A stretch of 64,000 nucleotides of DNA from Trichomonas vaginalis G3. Taxonomy: Eukaryota; Parabasalia; Trichomonadida; Trichomonadidae. How positions within the stretch are numbered: the stretch's first letter is position 1; every line of letters starts with the position of its first letter. The position numbers and the translations under genes are program-made. Shown here in pieces: positions 1 to 8,609 of this stretch. The notes under the pieces were generated by a model. The model was not told where the DNA came from. It saw only the letters and a program-made list of their open reading frames with translations, and did no database searches. The DNA is taken from assembly GCF_026262505.1 (NCBI RefSeq), contig NC_067208.1, positions 13,277,962-13,341,961 on the forward strand, given 5' to 3'.

Positions 1-50
1 ATAGTTGATGAATATAAAATATCACTTGAAAAATTCTTTGTTAAGGCTAT

Positions 51-563
51 TTAATATTCAAGCATTAACATTATCGAATAATAATCCTTTGAATCATAAT
101 CAATAATAATTGACCTTTCACCAGTTTCTATCGTTTGTTTTATTTCTTTTTGTTCCCCACTATCCGGATCGGTCATTGTAATTGTTTTTGTTATAGTGTC
201 AGCTTTATCTTTAACTTCAATCTTTTTTCCATCGGGATATTTAAACCAAAATTCCAAAAATTCGATATTGTCAATCTGTTCATATTTTAATCTATCAATT
301 ACATTTTTAATACCATCTGAAAATCTTATGAAATGGTCATTATATGGGTTTGATTGAACTAAATTTGAATGAAGTGAAATATAACCTGTTGATGAATATG
401 ACACTGACTCATATTTTCTGAAAACACTAAAATTTATAACATGAATGAATTTCTTATTCGTTGAATTTATGAATTCTTGAGGTAATCTTATTCTAGTTTT
501 ATTTATCACTGGAAAATAACGCTTTACCATATTTTTAATCGTAATAAAAATGTCAATTATCAA
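51..563 (-). CDS. Polinton protein, possible penton or minor-capsid type (170 aa)
   Basis: A whole-looking 170-residue frame that is almost identical to the frame at 53,875-54,387. The middle HSNLVQSNPYNDHFIRFSD and the ending (EFWFKYPDGKK, then IMLMLEY) resemble the receptor or vertex-type minor capsid proteins of Polintons and adintoviruses, where a lipid- or capsid-contact strand is followed by a short C-terminal beta hairpin. That assignment is inference from motif shape only. It overlaps the start of the divergent neighbour at 550 by 14 bases, so the two genes are transcribed away from a shared start region. Confidence 0.6.
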   Translation of the reverse strand: MIIDIFITIKNMVKRYFPVINKTRIRLPQEFINSTNKKFIHVINFSVFRKYESVSYSSTGYISLHSNLVQSNPYNDHFIRFSDGIKNVIDRLKYEQIDNIEFLEFWFKYPDGKKIEVKDKADTITKTITMTDPDSGEQKEIKQTIETGERSIIIDYDSKDYYSIMLMLEY

Positions 564-1260
564 TATTATTTCGAATAATAACTGTGAATTAAATTTAACA
601 GTTAGCGGAATTTATAATGTTACTCTCGTTTCTGTGAGTGGTAAATTTAATCCCATTCTTTTAGACCCTTCAGATTATATATCATTTATTAAAGATGACC
701 TTGAAAAAACGTATGATATGTATATAAATAATGTGATCGCGAAATGGGATATTAACACGATTTTAAGTTATTTAAATGAATCATTTATCGTATGGTATGA
801 AGAAAATTTTAAATCAAAACCCGATAAACTTTTTGAACTTGATGAAATAAATAACCTTATTAAATTCCCGCTGAAAATTAAATTTTGTACTCCTCATCTT
901 CGTTCATTGTTGGGGATATTAAATTTTGAAAAAGATGTTGGGGATGTTTTGTATTCTGACACTGGTTCCAATTTCATTTTAATCAAATGTGATAAAGTTA
1001 ATACCCCAATGAGATTTTCACATCAAACATTAGACCCTAACTCTTACCCATCAATACAAAACATTTTATCCATCAACTTAAACACATTTTCTTTATCATA
1101 TCCGTTTCAATTATCCGGGAATTCATTTATTCTTCATTCAAAAGATTTATCAAATATTAAATTTAGAATAACTGACCTATTTGATTGTGATTTAGAATTT
1201 ATGAATGAAATATTATGGCAATTTCAAATAGAGAAAATAGCTGATGAGATAACGGATTAA
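550..1260 (+). CDS. Polinton protein, possible minor capsid protein (236 aa)
   Basis: A 236-residue frame with a relative at 17,833-18,597 in type B elements: both share an LR/VQ-LLLG turn near residue 120 and a final stretch of the kind N-LKDIKFRITD-x-E-L followed by a strand. That ending is typical of small beta-sandwich capsid proteins. ATG follows the AT-rich GTAATAAAAATG context used by its neighbours. Function in the capsid vertex is inference; membership of a conserved Polinton family is seen directly from the A and B copies. Confidence 0.55.
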   Translation: MSIINIISNNNCELNLTVSGIYNVTLVSVSGKFNPILLDPSDYISFIKDDLEKTYDMYINNVIAKWDINTILSYLNESFIVWYEENFKSKPDKLFELDEINNLIKFPLKIKFCTPHLRSLLGILNFEKDVGDVLYSDTGSNFILIKCDKVNTPMRFSHQTLDPNSYPSIQNILSINLNTFSLSYPFQLSGNSFILHSKDLSNIKFRITDLFDCDLEFMNEILWQFQIEKIADEITD

Positions 1261-1284
1261 ATATTTATTTTTAAATCATAATAA

Positions 1285-3543
1285 ATGATTAAACAACAGC
1301 AACCACAACAACTTAAGGCGCAAAGCGCCCAGGTCCTTCAGACCATTACATACGCCATATATGCATATAATTCAAAGACGGCAGAACAAACGCAAAGGTT
1401 GAAATATGGAGATTTGGAGATAGTATTGAAAAATGACTGTTTCGAATTCGTTTGCAAAGGTGGTGCAGTGATATCAAATATAAAAGAAATTTTATTTATG
1501 AATTCTAAAATTAAAGGTATAACGGATGATATAACATCAATTCCACCAGAAGAACAGAGATATTACGCATTAAATGCATTTCCTAAAGTTTTGAAGATTG
1601 GAAGATTTAATTTAAATGAGGAATTCATAGAAGGTTTCCTAAACGACATAATGAAGAAAGCAGATAAGGAATATGTGGATAGTGAGTTAGAGAAGAAAGC
1701 AGATAAGGAATACGTTAATACTGAATTAAATAAGAAGGCAAATTTGGTTTATGTTGATGAAAAAGATAATGAAATTAAAGAAAAAGTTGAATGGTATCAT
1801 GAATGGACATCGGAGACTTTTAAAGTTAAAGCTGATACAAGATGGGTTTCAGGATGTTTAGACCTGAAAGCAGATAAAACTTATGTTAACGATGAGTTAG
1901 AGAAGAAGGCGGATAAGGAATGGACATTTGAGACTTTTAAAGTTAAAGCTGATACAGGATGGGTTTCAGGATGTTTAGACCTTAAAGCAGATAAAAAATA
2001 TGTTAACGATGAGTTAGAGAAGAAGGCGGATAAGGAAAAAGTTATTTCATTCATTAATACTGAGTTAGCAAAGAAAGCTGATATATCATTTGTTAATGAA
2101 GAAATAAAACAATCAGAGGTCTATTTTACCCCACCATTTTTAAATTTTATGAAATCATCAGATAAAACCTTTGATATAGATTCTTTTGAATGGATATGTT
2201 TCGATGGAGTGACCATGTATTTATTTTATATAGCTGGAGTGCTTTATTATTTTAAAACAAATGATTTTAAAAACTATGAATCATTTACTCCATCTGTTTG
2301 GAATCCTGATACACGAAAGCCAATCATTAATCCAAGAATTTTATATGTTGAATATAATAACGGTAAATTTATGGGAATGATAACGGTTGGAGATGATTTT
2401 TGCCCTTGTTATTCATTCGATTGTATCCAATGGTTCAAATGTAATTTAAATCAAGATGCTAAATTTAAATATCCAAATAATCCTATTAGATGCGTTAATA
2501 ATAAATGGGTACTAATTTATGAAGTCAATCAAATTTTCATTAGTGAGGATGGGATAAATTATTATATGTTTAGTATGATGTCATCAGATTTGGAAATTGA
2601 TTATACAAGTAAGTGGTATTACATTAACAACATGTATTTTATCCTACAAAATGATAAAATTTATAGATCATATTCAATACCACAAGGTCGTTTTGAACAA
2701 ATTTTTCAAGCCGATGGAGACATTGAAGCTTTATGTTATGGATCAAATGTTTGTGTTCTCGTTTCAGGTGAAATGGTCTATTCATATCCTGTAAGTTATA
2801 ACAGACATATTTATTTATCACAGGATTTATCAAATTGGGAATTGGTTTATTCATTCACTCCAAAACTTACTCGAAATTATAGATTTACAAATTTATTTTA
2901 TATTGATGGGTATTTCATTGCTTTCGGATGTGGTGATTTAGTAAACATCAGTAGTGATGGAAGAAACTGGTCTGAAATCACAAAATTTCAAGATGTTAGA
3001 AAAGCAATTTTCAAAAATAATACGTTAATATTGATAACAAGACCAGTTTTAAATACTCACCCAAATTCAATATTATATAATAAATTCAATATTCATAATG
3101 GATTAAATACAATTCTTGAGATGATTTACCCCATTGGTTCTTTATATACGTCAATGAACTCAACAAATCCAGCTGATGTATTCGGTTTCGGTACATGGCA
3201 ACAAATAACCGATCGTTTCCTCTATTGTGCTAACTCTTCAAAGCAAACAGGAGGTTCGAAGAAAATTAAAGAAGCAAACCTTCCACCGCACACTCATACG
3301 GGAACTACAAACTTTTCTGGCGACCATAGACACTCATTAAGAGACCACCCATTATACAACTCAGACTATGAAGCTGGTTATGACGTTTTATCTCCATCTT
3401 ATAACGATTCAACAAAAAAGACTTTTCGACAAACTGAACCAGGAGGAAATCATTCACACACTTTCACAACAAATCCAACAGGCTCGGGTGAAGATTATAT
3501 GCCACCATTTATGACTGTATTCGCATGGTTTCGCGTTCAATGA
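1285..3543 (+). CDS. Polinton phage-like receptor fibre, propeller variant (752 aa)
   Basis: Looks whole. Residues 1-80 hold a tag shared with type B fibres (ITYAIYAYN). Residues about 125-275 are repeated KADKxYVxxEL linkers like those in phage tail fibres. Residues about 285-610 have recurring S-x-DG-x-x-W/Y motifs (SEDGINY, SQDLSNW, SSDGRNW), which suggest an Asp-box or beta-propeller fold. The last 140 residues are a tail-collar-like head starting YPIGSLYTSMNSTNP with paired H-T-H motifs and ending MPPFMTVFAWFRVQ. It probably forms the host-recognition spike. Copy A2 has the same ends but a different middle. Confidence 0.75.
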   Translation: MIKQQQPQQLKAQSAQVLQTITYAIYAYNSKTAEQTQRLKYGDLEIVLKNDCFEFVCKGGAVISNIKEILFMNSKIKGITDDITSIPPEEQRYYALNAFPKVLKIGRFNLNEEFIEGFLNDIMKKADKEYVDSELEKKADKEYVNTELNKKANLVYVDEKDNEIKEKVEWYHEWTSETFKVKADTRWVSGCLDLKADKTYVNDELEKKADKEWTFETFKVKADTGWVSGCLDLKADKKYVNDELEKKADKEKVISFINTELAKKADISFVNEEIKQSEVYFTPPFLNFMKSSDKTFDIDSFEWICFDGVTMYLFYIAGVLYYFKTNDFKNYESFTPSVWNPDTRKPIINPRILYVEYNNGKFMGMITVGDDFCPCYSFDCIQWFKCNLNQDAKFKYPNNPIRCVNNKWVLIYEVNQIFISEDGINYYMFSMMSSDLEIDYTSKWYYINNMYFILQNDKIYRSYSIPQGRFEQIFQADGDIEALCYGSNVCVLVSGEMVYSYPVSYNRHIYLSQDLSNWELVYSFTPKLTRNYRFTNLFYIDGYFIAFGCGDLVNISSDGRNWSEITKFQDVRKAIFKNNTLILITRPVLNTHPNSILYNKFNIHNGLNTILEMIYPIGSLYTSMNSTNPADVFGFGTWQQITDRFLYCANSSKQTGGSKKIKEANLPPHTHTGTTNFSGDHRHSLRDHPLYNSDYEAGYDVLSPSYNDSTKKTFRQTEPGGNHSHTFTTNPTGSGEDYMPPFMTVFAWFRVQ
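1317..1344. repeat. Twin mini-hairpin, in frame in fibre gene
   Basis: GGCGC-AAA-GCGCC (1,317-1,329) is followed after CA by GGTC-CTTCA-GACC (1,332-1,344). It codes for the residues AQSAQVLQT in the A1 fibre; the A2 fibre lacks most of this stretch, so it behaves as an in-frame insertion. The same words occur in the integrase gene at 6,159-6,186. Confidence 0.75.
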
Positions 3544-3575
3544 ACGCTCAATGCTTGTGAAACAAACTTTAGAAC

Positions 3576-3604
3576 GGACTGAAAGTCCTGAGCTCCAAAA
3601 GAGC
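3576..3604. repeat. Twin mini-hairpin in intergenic DNA
   Basis: GGACT-GAA-AGTCC (3,576-3,588), TGA, then GCTC-CAAAA-GAGC (3,592-3,604), just after the fibre stop codon. The same pair is kept at 56,405-56,433 in copy A2. A role as a transcription end signal is possible, but its form matches the dispersed twin-hairpin family. Confidence 0.7.
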
Positions 3605-3638
3605 GAACGGCATAATTTAAATTTTTATTTTAGTATAA

Positions 3639-3782
3639 ATGAAGATTCTACCATATGGTGTTATTGGAAGAGATAAAGATGGAAACCCAATATTTGATCC
3701 AAAGTTAAAATTAAAGTTACTGACAAGACAACAACTTGAAAAGTTACTGAAACCAAAACAGAATGAGAAAATGAGAAAATGA
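3639..3782 (+). CDS. Small Polinton protein with LTRxxLxKLL motif (47 aa)
   Basis: The frame starts MKILPYGVIGRD and ends with KPKQNEKMRK. ATG sits in the usual ATTTTTATTTTAGTATAAATG context, which is the main reason to accept so short a gene. It has LLTRQQLEKLL in its second half, a motif shared with its neighbour (LLTKDELNKMM) and with the small gene at 56,469 (IITREEMIKMM). No function recognised. Confidence 0.5.
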   Translation: MKILPYGVIGRDKDGNPIFDPKLKLKLLTRQQLEKLLKPKQNEKMRK

Positions 3783-3833
3783 GAAAATGAGAAAGAAAAA
3801 AATTTAAATTATGCAATTTTATTTTTATCATAA

Positions 3834-4016
3834 ATGACAAAATTAATTAAGCCAACTATTTCTAAATTAATGATACCAATGAAATCATTTCATGGAGTAC
3901 TTATCCCAGGTTCTTCACAATTAGCCGGGGCAAGTGTTGTGACTCAAGGTGGAACATTAGCGAATCCATTCAAATTATTAACTAAAGATGAACTAAATAA
4001 AATGATGATAAAATAA
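3834..4016 (+). CDS. Small Polinton protein with LTKxELxKMM motif (60 aa)
   Basis: It starts at ATG in the ATTTTTATCATAAATG context. The ending LLTKDELNKMMIK matches the motif of the preceding 47-residue gene. The rest differs, including a Gly/Ser/Thr-rich centre. This slot between the fibre gene and the small reverse-strand gene holds different short genes in A1 and A2, so it looks like a variable cassette. Function unknown. Confidence 0.5.
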   Translation: MTKLIKPTISKLMIPMKSFHGVLIPGSSQLAGASVVTQGGTLANPFKLLTKDELNKMMIK

Positions 4017-4266
4017 CTGATAACAAAATTTTATTTCACTGCTACCATGTTACCATGTGCAACCAGGTAAATTAACTTCTCTTAAAAATGATGACAACAT
4101 GACATTTTATTATATTTTTGGTCAAAGCTTCCACGAGAGAAAAGATTCCTCATTCGCTAAGGATTCCAAAAATGAAAAAATCATTGATTTCGGCTGAGAA
4201 AAAACAGCAAAACCCTTCTTCCACGGGAACAAAGAAATAAAGAAGAAATAAAGTAAATTTTTTATT

Positions 4267-4366
4267 TATTCCCGTGGAAGATAGAGCACTTTTATGACAC
4301 TTTTTATTCACGACAATATTCCCGTGGAAGATAGAGCACTTTTATGACACTTTTTATTCACGACAA
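4267..4366. repeat. Tandem duplication, 2 x 50 bp
   Basis: Two adjacent, essentially identical 50-bp units, each with TTCCCGTGGAAG near its start and ATTCACGACAA near its end. An inverted CTTCCACGGGAA lies 40-50 bp upstream, so a hairpin with either unit is possible. It is internal to the 645-bp transposon. Confidence 0.85.
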
Positions 4367-4396
4367 ACAAGACAAACAAAGAAAATCAGAAAATAC

Positions 4397-4469
4397 GGCG
4401 CTGTCGCGGTTCGAACAACAGACCCTGACTCCTCCATAACACCACCTTAGACCACTGTGCTACGTAGCC
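4397..4469 (-). other. tRNA-like sequence inside transposon
   Basis: The reverse strand gives 73 nt, the length of a tRNA, with an A-box-like TAGCACAGTGGTC and a B-box-like GTTCGAACC at the right spacing. The first three acceptor pairs and the G7-C67 pair form, but the rest of the acceptor stem and the T stem pair poorly, so it is more likely a tRNA-derived relic or an internal pol III promoter than a working tRNA gene. Confidence 0.45.
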
Positions 4470-4687
4470 TGTCGACATAAGATTTTATAAATTACATATT
4501 TGACGTAAATTTATTTCCCAGTTATTCAAAAATAAATAATTAATTATTGAATAACCTAAAATCATTAATGAAAACATAAACGATAACATTTATTTCCTGT
4601 GTTGTTGTCAAAATGTTATGTTGTCATCATTTTTAAGAGAAGTTAATTGACATGGTAACACATGGTAACATGGTAGCACTGAAAAAA

Positions 4688-4984
4688 TTAAATTTGGATT
4701 GAGTTTAAAAATTCATCTTTATTAAATTCATCTCTTCCAATCAATTTATTTATTCTATTAAATTCTTTTATTTTTGCTTCACTCAGTTTAAGGATTGAAC
4801 GGTAAGTTTCTAATTTTTCGATTATTTCTTTCCTCTCTTTATCGTTTTCAGCCCCACCGCATTGCGGCTTCTTTTTATAATAGCATATTTTTGATTTAAT
4901 TCTGTTTAGTTTCTTTTTATATTCATCGTCTGGACTCTGAATCTTAATTGAATCAGGACTCTTGGATGCTTTGTTGTCACTCAT
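4688..4984 (-). CDS. Small charged Polinton protein (98 aa)
   Basis: A lysine-rich, probably helical 98-residue protein with a second version at 56,630-56,902. The central KKPQCGG comes from a short palindrome (CCGCATTGCGG at 4,857-4,867), so a mini-hairpin has been read in frame here too. It lies just downstream of the integrase gene on the same strand, 19 bases away. No known domain recognised. Confidence 0.6.
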   Translation of the reverse strand: MSDNKASKSPDSIKIQSPDDEYKKKLNRIKSKICYYKKKPQCGGAENDKERKEIIEKLETYRSILKLSEAKIKEFNRINKLIGRDEFNKDEFLNSIQI

Positions 4985-5003
4985 TTCTTACGAAATAAAA
5001 AAA

Positions 5004-6593
5004 TTAAATATTATTTAAATATAATGGAGTAATAAAATAAATCGGAATTTCTATTAATTTATTGTCAACTTCAACTAATGCATTGCCGTTAATATATCTA
5101 ACAAATTCAGCTATTGTGTCAAATCTTCGTCTTCTTTTTGTCATTGATTTATCAGTTTTTCCATAATCGAGATGAATCAAAACTTTATCCCCTTGTTTAA
5201 AATTCATGAGCCCCGAATTAATTTGTTCACGTTTAACATCATTTAACCTTTCCATTTGCTTTCTAATATATTCCCATTCTTTTGAAATATCATTTTTCAT
5301 TTCCACTGGTTTCATGTTTATAGTTCTATGCCATGTATTATTGTAATAATATACTAACTGCTGTATGATGGAGTCATGATTTCCATCCCAGTATATCTGA
5401 CCGTTAACCCCTAACGCATCTCTAAGAGTTCTCATTACCGCATCAACTATTTTATTATGAAACGTATATGGAGAGGATGAAAAGTAAAAATTAATTTGTG
5501 GGAAATAATGAGCCATAGCTGCCTGAAATCCTTTATCACCATCACCCCTTATATTATCTACTCTTCCATGATCTAGTAAGTATTGTATAGCTCTTCTTGT
5601 TTCCTGTTCTGTTTTCCCTTTCACCGGAATGCAATATAAATATCTGGTGTTAATGTTAATGGCAAATAAATAAGTAACGTTTCCTTTTGAATATTCTAAA
5701 TGATCGATTTCGTATGAATATGGATATGGTGCAAATGAAGGGCGACTAAATTTTTCCTTTAACGGTTGAATTTTCGGGTCAGTTGGTTTATTTAATATTT
5801 TGAAATCCTTTTTAAAATCTTTTTGCTTCTTTAATGTTTGAAATGGATATAATAAAGTGAATGATGAAGGATTAACTGAAGGAGGAGGTACTACCGTTGG
5901 AGGTTTTGGTGTTGCAAGTGGTTTAATTTTATCTGCTTTGATTTTGGATGATGAAGTTTTAGTTGTTGATTTTCCTTTCATTAATTCTGGATGTATTCTA
6001 TTCATTTGTTTTAAATATGCTGTATATAAAGGTTTGATATACTTTCCCGCTTCGAGTTTATGTTGAAGGATGAATTCCAAAAGTTGATCTTCATTTAAAA
6101 GTCGGGCTGAATATGGTTTAACTAATGAATCATAAATTAAAGCTTGTGCATCATTTATGGTCTGAAGGACCTGGGCGTTTTGCACCTTTAGCTGTTGAAC
6201 ATTTGCTACTTTCTCTTTTGGTGTTGTTTTCGGTTTTTTCTTCTTTTGTTTTTGTTCCTTTGTTTTTTGCGGCTCAGGATTATATAATTTATATAATTCA
6301 TCAATCTCTTCTTCTGTTAATACTTTATTTTTGAAATCTTTCAATTGTTTAAGTTGTGATTTAGTTTTTCCCTTTGTATATTCATTATTTTTAATTTTGT
6401 CTTTAATTTTAGAAATTATTTTATCATGATATTTCAAAATTTCATTTTTATAATATGGATAATAATAATCCATATCATCACCCGTTATATTGTTATTATG
6501 TTTTTGGAGATATGCTTTTAAATCGTAATAATCAAGAAAATTTTGATAAAATACTAAATCATCAATTAAAATTTCTAAATCTACGTTATCCAT
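5004..6593 (-). CDS. Polinton rve-type integrase (529 aa)
   Basis: Whole-looking frame. It should cut and join element ends to the target DNA. The C-terminal half has the RNase-H-like integrase core: a YEIDHLEYS strand, FAININTRYLYCIPV, then RGDGDKGF and FHNKIVDAVMRTLRDALG in the right order, followed by a chromo-like or SH3-like tail with GDKVLIHLDYGK. The N-terminal 200 residues are lysine-rich and helical, then a proline-rich linker (PKPPTVVPPPS). ATG follows TTTTATTTTTATATAA. The twin hairpin at 6,159 is translated in frame as VQNAQVLQT. Confidence 0.85.
   Translation of the reverse strand: MDNVDLEILIDDLVFYQNFLDYYDLKAYLQKHNNNITGDDMDYYYPYYKNEILKYHDKIISKIKDKIKNNEYTKGKTKSQLKQLKDFKNKVLTEEEIDELYKLYNPEPQKTKEQKQKKKKPKTTPKEKVANVQQLKVQNAQVLQTINDAQALIYDSLVKPYSARLLNEDQLLEFILQHKLEAGKYIKPLYTAYLKQMNRIHPELMKGKSTTKTSSSKIKADKIKPLATPKPPTVVPPPSVNPSSFTLLYPFQTLKKQKDFKKDFKILNKPTDPKIQPLKEKFSRPSFAPYPYSYEIDHLEYSKGNVTYLFAININTRYLYCIPVKGKTEQETRRAIQYLLDHGRVDNIRGDGDKGFQAAMAHYFPQINFYFSSSPYTFHNKIVDAVMRTLRDALGVNGQIYWDGNHDSIIQQLVYYYNNTWHRTINMKPVEMKNDISKEWEYIRKQMERLNDVKREQINSGLMNFKQGDKVLIHLDYGKTDKSMTKRRRRFDTIAEFVRYINGNALVEVDNKLIEIPIYFITPLYLNNI
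6159..6186. repeat. Twin mini-hairpin, in frame in integrase gene
   Basis: On the reverse strand a GGTGC-AAA-ACGCC stem is followed by CA and GGTC-CTTCA-GACC. It repeats almost word for word the unit in the fibre gene at 1,317-1,344 although the two genes are otherwise unrelated. Confidence 0.7.
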
Positions 6594-6768
6594 TTATATA
6601 AAAATAAAATAAATGTTTTAAGGGTGCCCACCTCTTTGAATCATAGTATCAAAACCATTATTTACATATTGAATCACATCATTAATGGTTCCTTTTGTCT
6701 CTTCTGTGGCATTTTATTAAAAATAAAATTTTAAATTCATGACTCAACCCCTACGTTTTTAAATTGTA

Positions 6769-7614
6769 TTAAATAAATGGCATACAACATCCATTTTCAC
6801 AACCTACAGCCTTATTCATAAAAGAATCACTCGAAATTAAGCAAAAATTCCTCGTATATGTTTTATCATTTAATTTAACCGTTGATGATACCATGAATGG
6901 TTTTAAGTAAGCATTCAAAGTTGCACACTCAGAAAGTTGTAATTCTTCTTTAGTCTCTAATGTTTCAAAGTCAAAAGTAATATAATATCTTGTCGGTTTA
7001 TAATATTCCTGCAAATTGTGAGCTAATAACCACTGATATATCTTCTGTTTCTCTGTTTCGTAATTATGTGTGCATTATGGTTGCTGTGTCTTTTGCAACT
7101 GAACGTCTTGAATTAATCTCCCATTATTTTCTTTACATTTCTCACAATGCTTTAAAAATCTTCTTTGGTTTTTCCTTTCTGGATCATCGCGGATAGAATA
7201 AACTTCTTCTTTACAATATGGACAAACTTTATAGCCGGTGAGTGCTTCAACGTCTGTTATTCTGTCAGCGTGAAGTTTTCCACATGGACTCTGTGTTAAT
7301 AAAATATTTACTGTTTCAAATTCTGGATCTATCATTATTGATTCCACTAATGGAAAGTCTACCTTATTTATGTCCACGTCTTCTGGTTGAGGATCACAAT
7401 AATAGAAATCAATATTAACATTTAACATTCTCGCTAATCTCTCACTTTCTGATGAAATGTCAAACCCTTCATATGCATCTATTGCTTCATTTAAATAGCT
7501 CCTACGAGTTTTAGGATTAGCACCATCAGGAATGTTATAGAAGCGTTTAAATAACCTTCTACCTTCTGCTCTAATTTGATTATCATTCATTTTAGCTGTT
7601 CCGTTTTTGTTCAT
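6769..7614 (-). pseudogene. Polinton DNA polymerase B remnant
   Basis: Only a small part of the polymerase gene is represented. The amino-terminal portion is recognisable from copy A2 (start MNKNGTAKMNDNQIRAEGRR, with a Cys-x2-Cys pair in KVCPYCKEE and an exonuclease-like YYITFDFETLE), together with the extreme end (CENGCCMPFI). Broken, with about two breaks, and cannot encode a polymerase. Confidence 0.85.
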
Positions 7615-7708
7615 TTATGTAAGAATAAAAAATTAAAAAATAAATAAAAATAAACTTTATTTTTTAAAGCCCATAAAATGAATTAAGAACACATAAATTT
7701 TTATTATA

Positions 7709-8176
7709 GATCCAAGGTGATCTGATTTTTGCATCCCTGGGATGGACGATACACCCAAAGTGTCACCTTTTTTGGGATAACATGAATTTATATTCATGAG
7801 AGTTCTGCAAACCATATGCACAATATCTATTCAGCCTGACTTCTTGTTATATTGAGTTAGACTTCTTAAATATTGTGCTTGGGGCGATATAAGCATTTCC
7901 GAGATTACCATCGTGCTCTATAGTATGCTACTTCTCCCTGGTTCTAGCTCAGTTCCAAGGATATTGGCGTTCAAGGATTTGGCAAGGTCCTTCCGAAGTC
8001 TCTCATTCGATGAGAGATTTCGGAAGAATCTTGCCTTAAAGTACTCCAACTCTTGTTCTTTTGTTCCTAAATAGTGAGAAAAGTTATTTGACTACTTAAG
8101 GTAGAGATTATCCGAGGTCCCTCATTTGATGAGAGGCCTCGGATAATCTCTGCCTTAAAATTGTACACTTGTAGTC
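7709..8176. repeat. Non-coding repeat block, shared with 26,404-26,894
   Basis: Starts TATAGATCCAAGGTGAT and ends near TGTACACTTGTAGTC; almost identical to 26,404-26,894. No open frame of note. It contains paired segments such as GCACAATAT with ATATTGTGC and AAGGTGA with TCACCTT, so it could fold as an RNA. In both places it is glued to a different Polinton piece on each side. Confidence 0.8.
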
Positions 8177-8577
8177 CATGAGAGTGTAAGTATACATTGA
8201 TAGGACAGCTTTCTTCTGAAGTCTTAGATTTGATGAGAACCTCAGAAGAAAACTGTCCTATTTTATAGTAAAAGGAGTTTCAGGAGCTCCAAAGCTCCCT
8301 TTCGTAAGGATTAGGAGCTTTGGAGCTCCTGGTTCTAGTATGTGTTTCGCATCTTTCATCAGCAAAGGACATTTACCATCTGGGACTCTGTTGATGGAGA
8401 CTCAGGAGCTCCAAAGCTCCCTTTCGTAAGGATTAGGAGCTTTGGAGCTCCTGGTTCGGAGATGTGTTTCGCATCTTTCATCAGAAGAGGCCCAAATGGT
8501 AAATAGCCTCTGCTGATGAGCTTCAGGAGCTCCAAGGCTCCCTCTCGTAACGATTAGGAGCTTTGTAGCTCCTGAAG
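7981..8577. repeat. Array of eight long hairpins
   Basis: Stems at 7,981-8,035, 8,100-8,154 and 8,201-8,260 differ in outer sequence but share an inner part and a loop like TTTGATGAGAG. Then a 51-57 bp palindrome with arms around CAGGAGCTCC occurs three times (8,281-8,331, 8,403-8,453, 8,521-8,577) and alternates with two further hairpins (8,357-8,396 and 8,479-8,518). The region is clearly richer in G and C than its surroundings. No coding potential seen. Confidence 0.85.
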
Positions 8578-8609
8578 GTAAGGTAGGATTGCTCTGATCT
8601 CTAATCAGT

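Larger units (their letters stand above)
4037..4681. mobile_element. Non-autonomous DNA transposon (MITE-like, 645 bp)
   Basis: The two ends are inverted copies of about 75 bp starting CACTGCTACCATG (left) and CAGTGCTACCATG (right, reverse strand). The matching site in copy A2 (near 56,633) lacks it, which shows insertion after A1 and A2 split. There is no transposase frame. It carries a 50-bp tandem pair and a tRNA-like stretch. No clear target duplication could be read from the flanks. The superfamily is not recognised. Confidence 0.75.
1..7708. mobile_element. Polinton (Maverick) type A, copy A1, partial
   Basis: The segment is nearly identical to 53,826-62,175 (copy A2), apart from an inserted small transposon, changed fibre and small-gene modules and a much smaller polymerase remnant. 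It carries two possible minor-capsid genes, a fibre gene, small variable genes, an rve integrase and a polymerase remnant. It enters from the left window edge and stops abruptly at a hairpin block, so neither terminus is visible. The high identity to A2 suggests a young copy. It is broken, mainly in the polymerase. Confidence 0.9.

Noticed and set aside
4397-4469. Functional tRNA gene
   Set aside because: Length and A/B boxes fit, but acceptor and T stems have several mismatches and no convincing anticodon loop can be drawn.
5004-6593. LTR retrotransposon, because of the rve integrase
   Set aside because: There is no reverse transcriptase, gag or LTR; capsid, ATPase and polymerase B genes nearby identify a Polinton.
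6600-6768. Short peptide gene reading ATEETKGTINDVIQYVNN and ending IQRGGHP
   Set aside because: The frame is kept between A1 and A2 in part, but has no ATG and the copies differ by a block in the middle; too weak to call a gene.
7981-8577. CRISPR array
   Set aside because: Repeats are hairpins of 40-57 bp with variable arms rather than identical direct repeats with unique spacers, and the context is eukaryotic without cas genes.
8512-8577. Hammerhead ribozyme, because of CTGATGAG followed by a stem
   Set aside because: The conserved GAAA after stem II is missing (GTAA instead) and no matching third stem was found.
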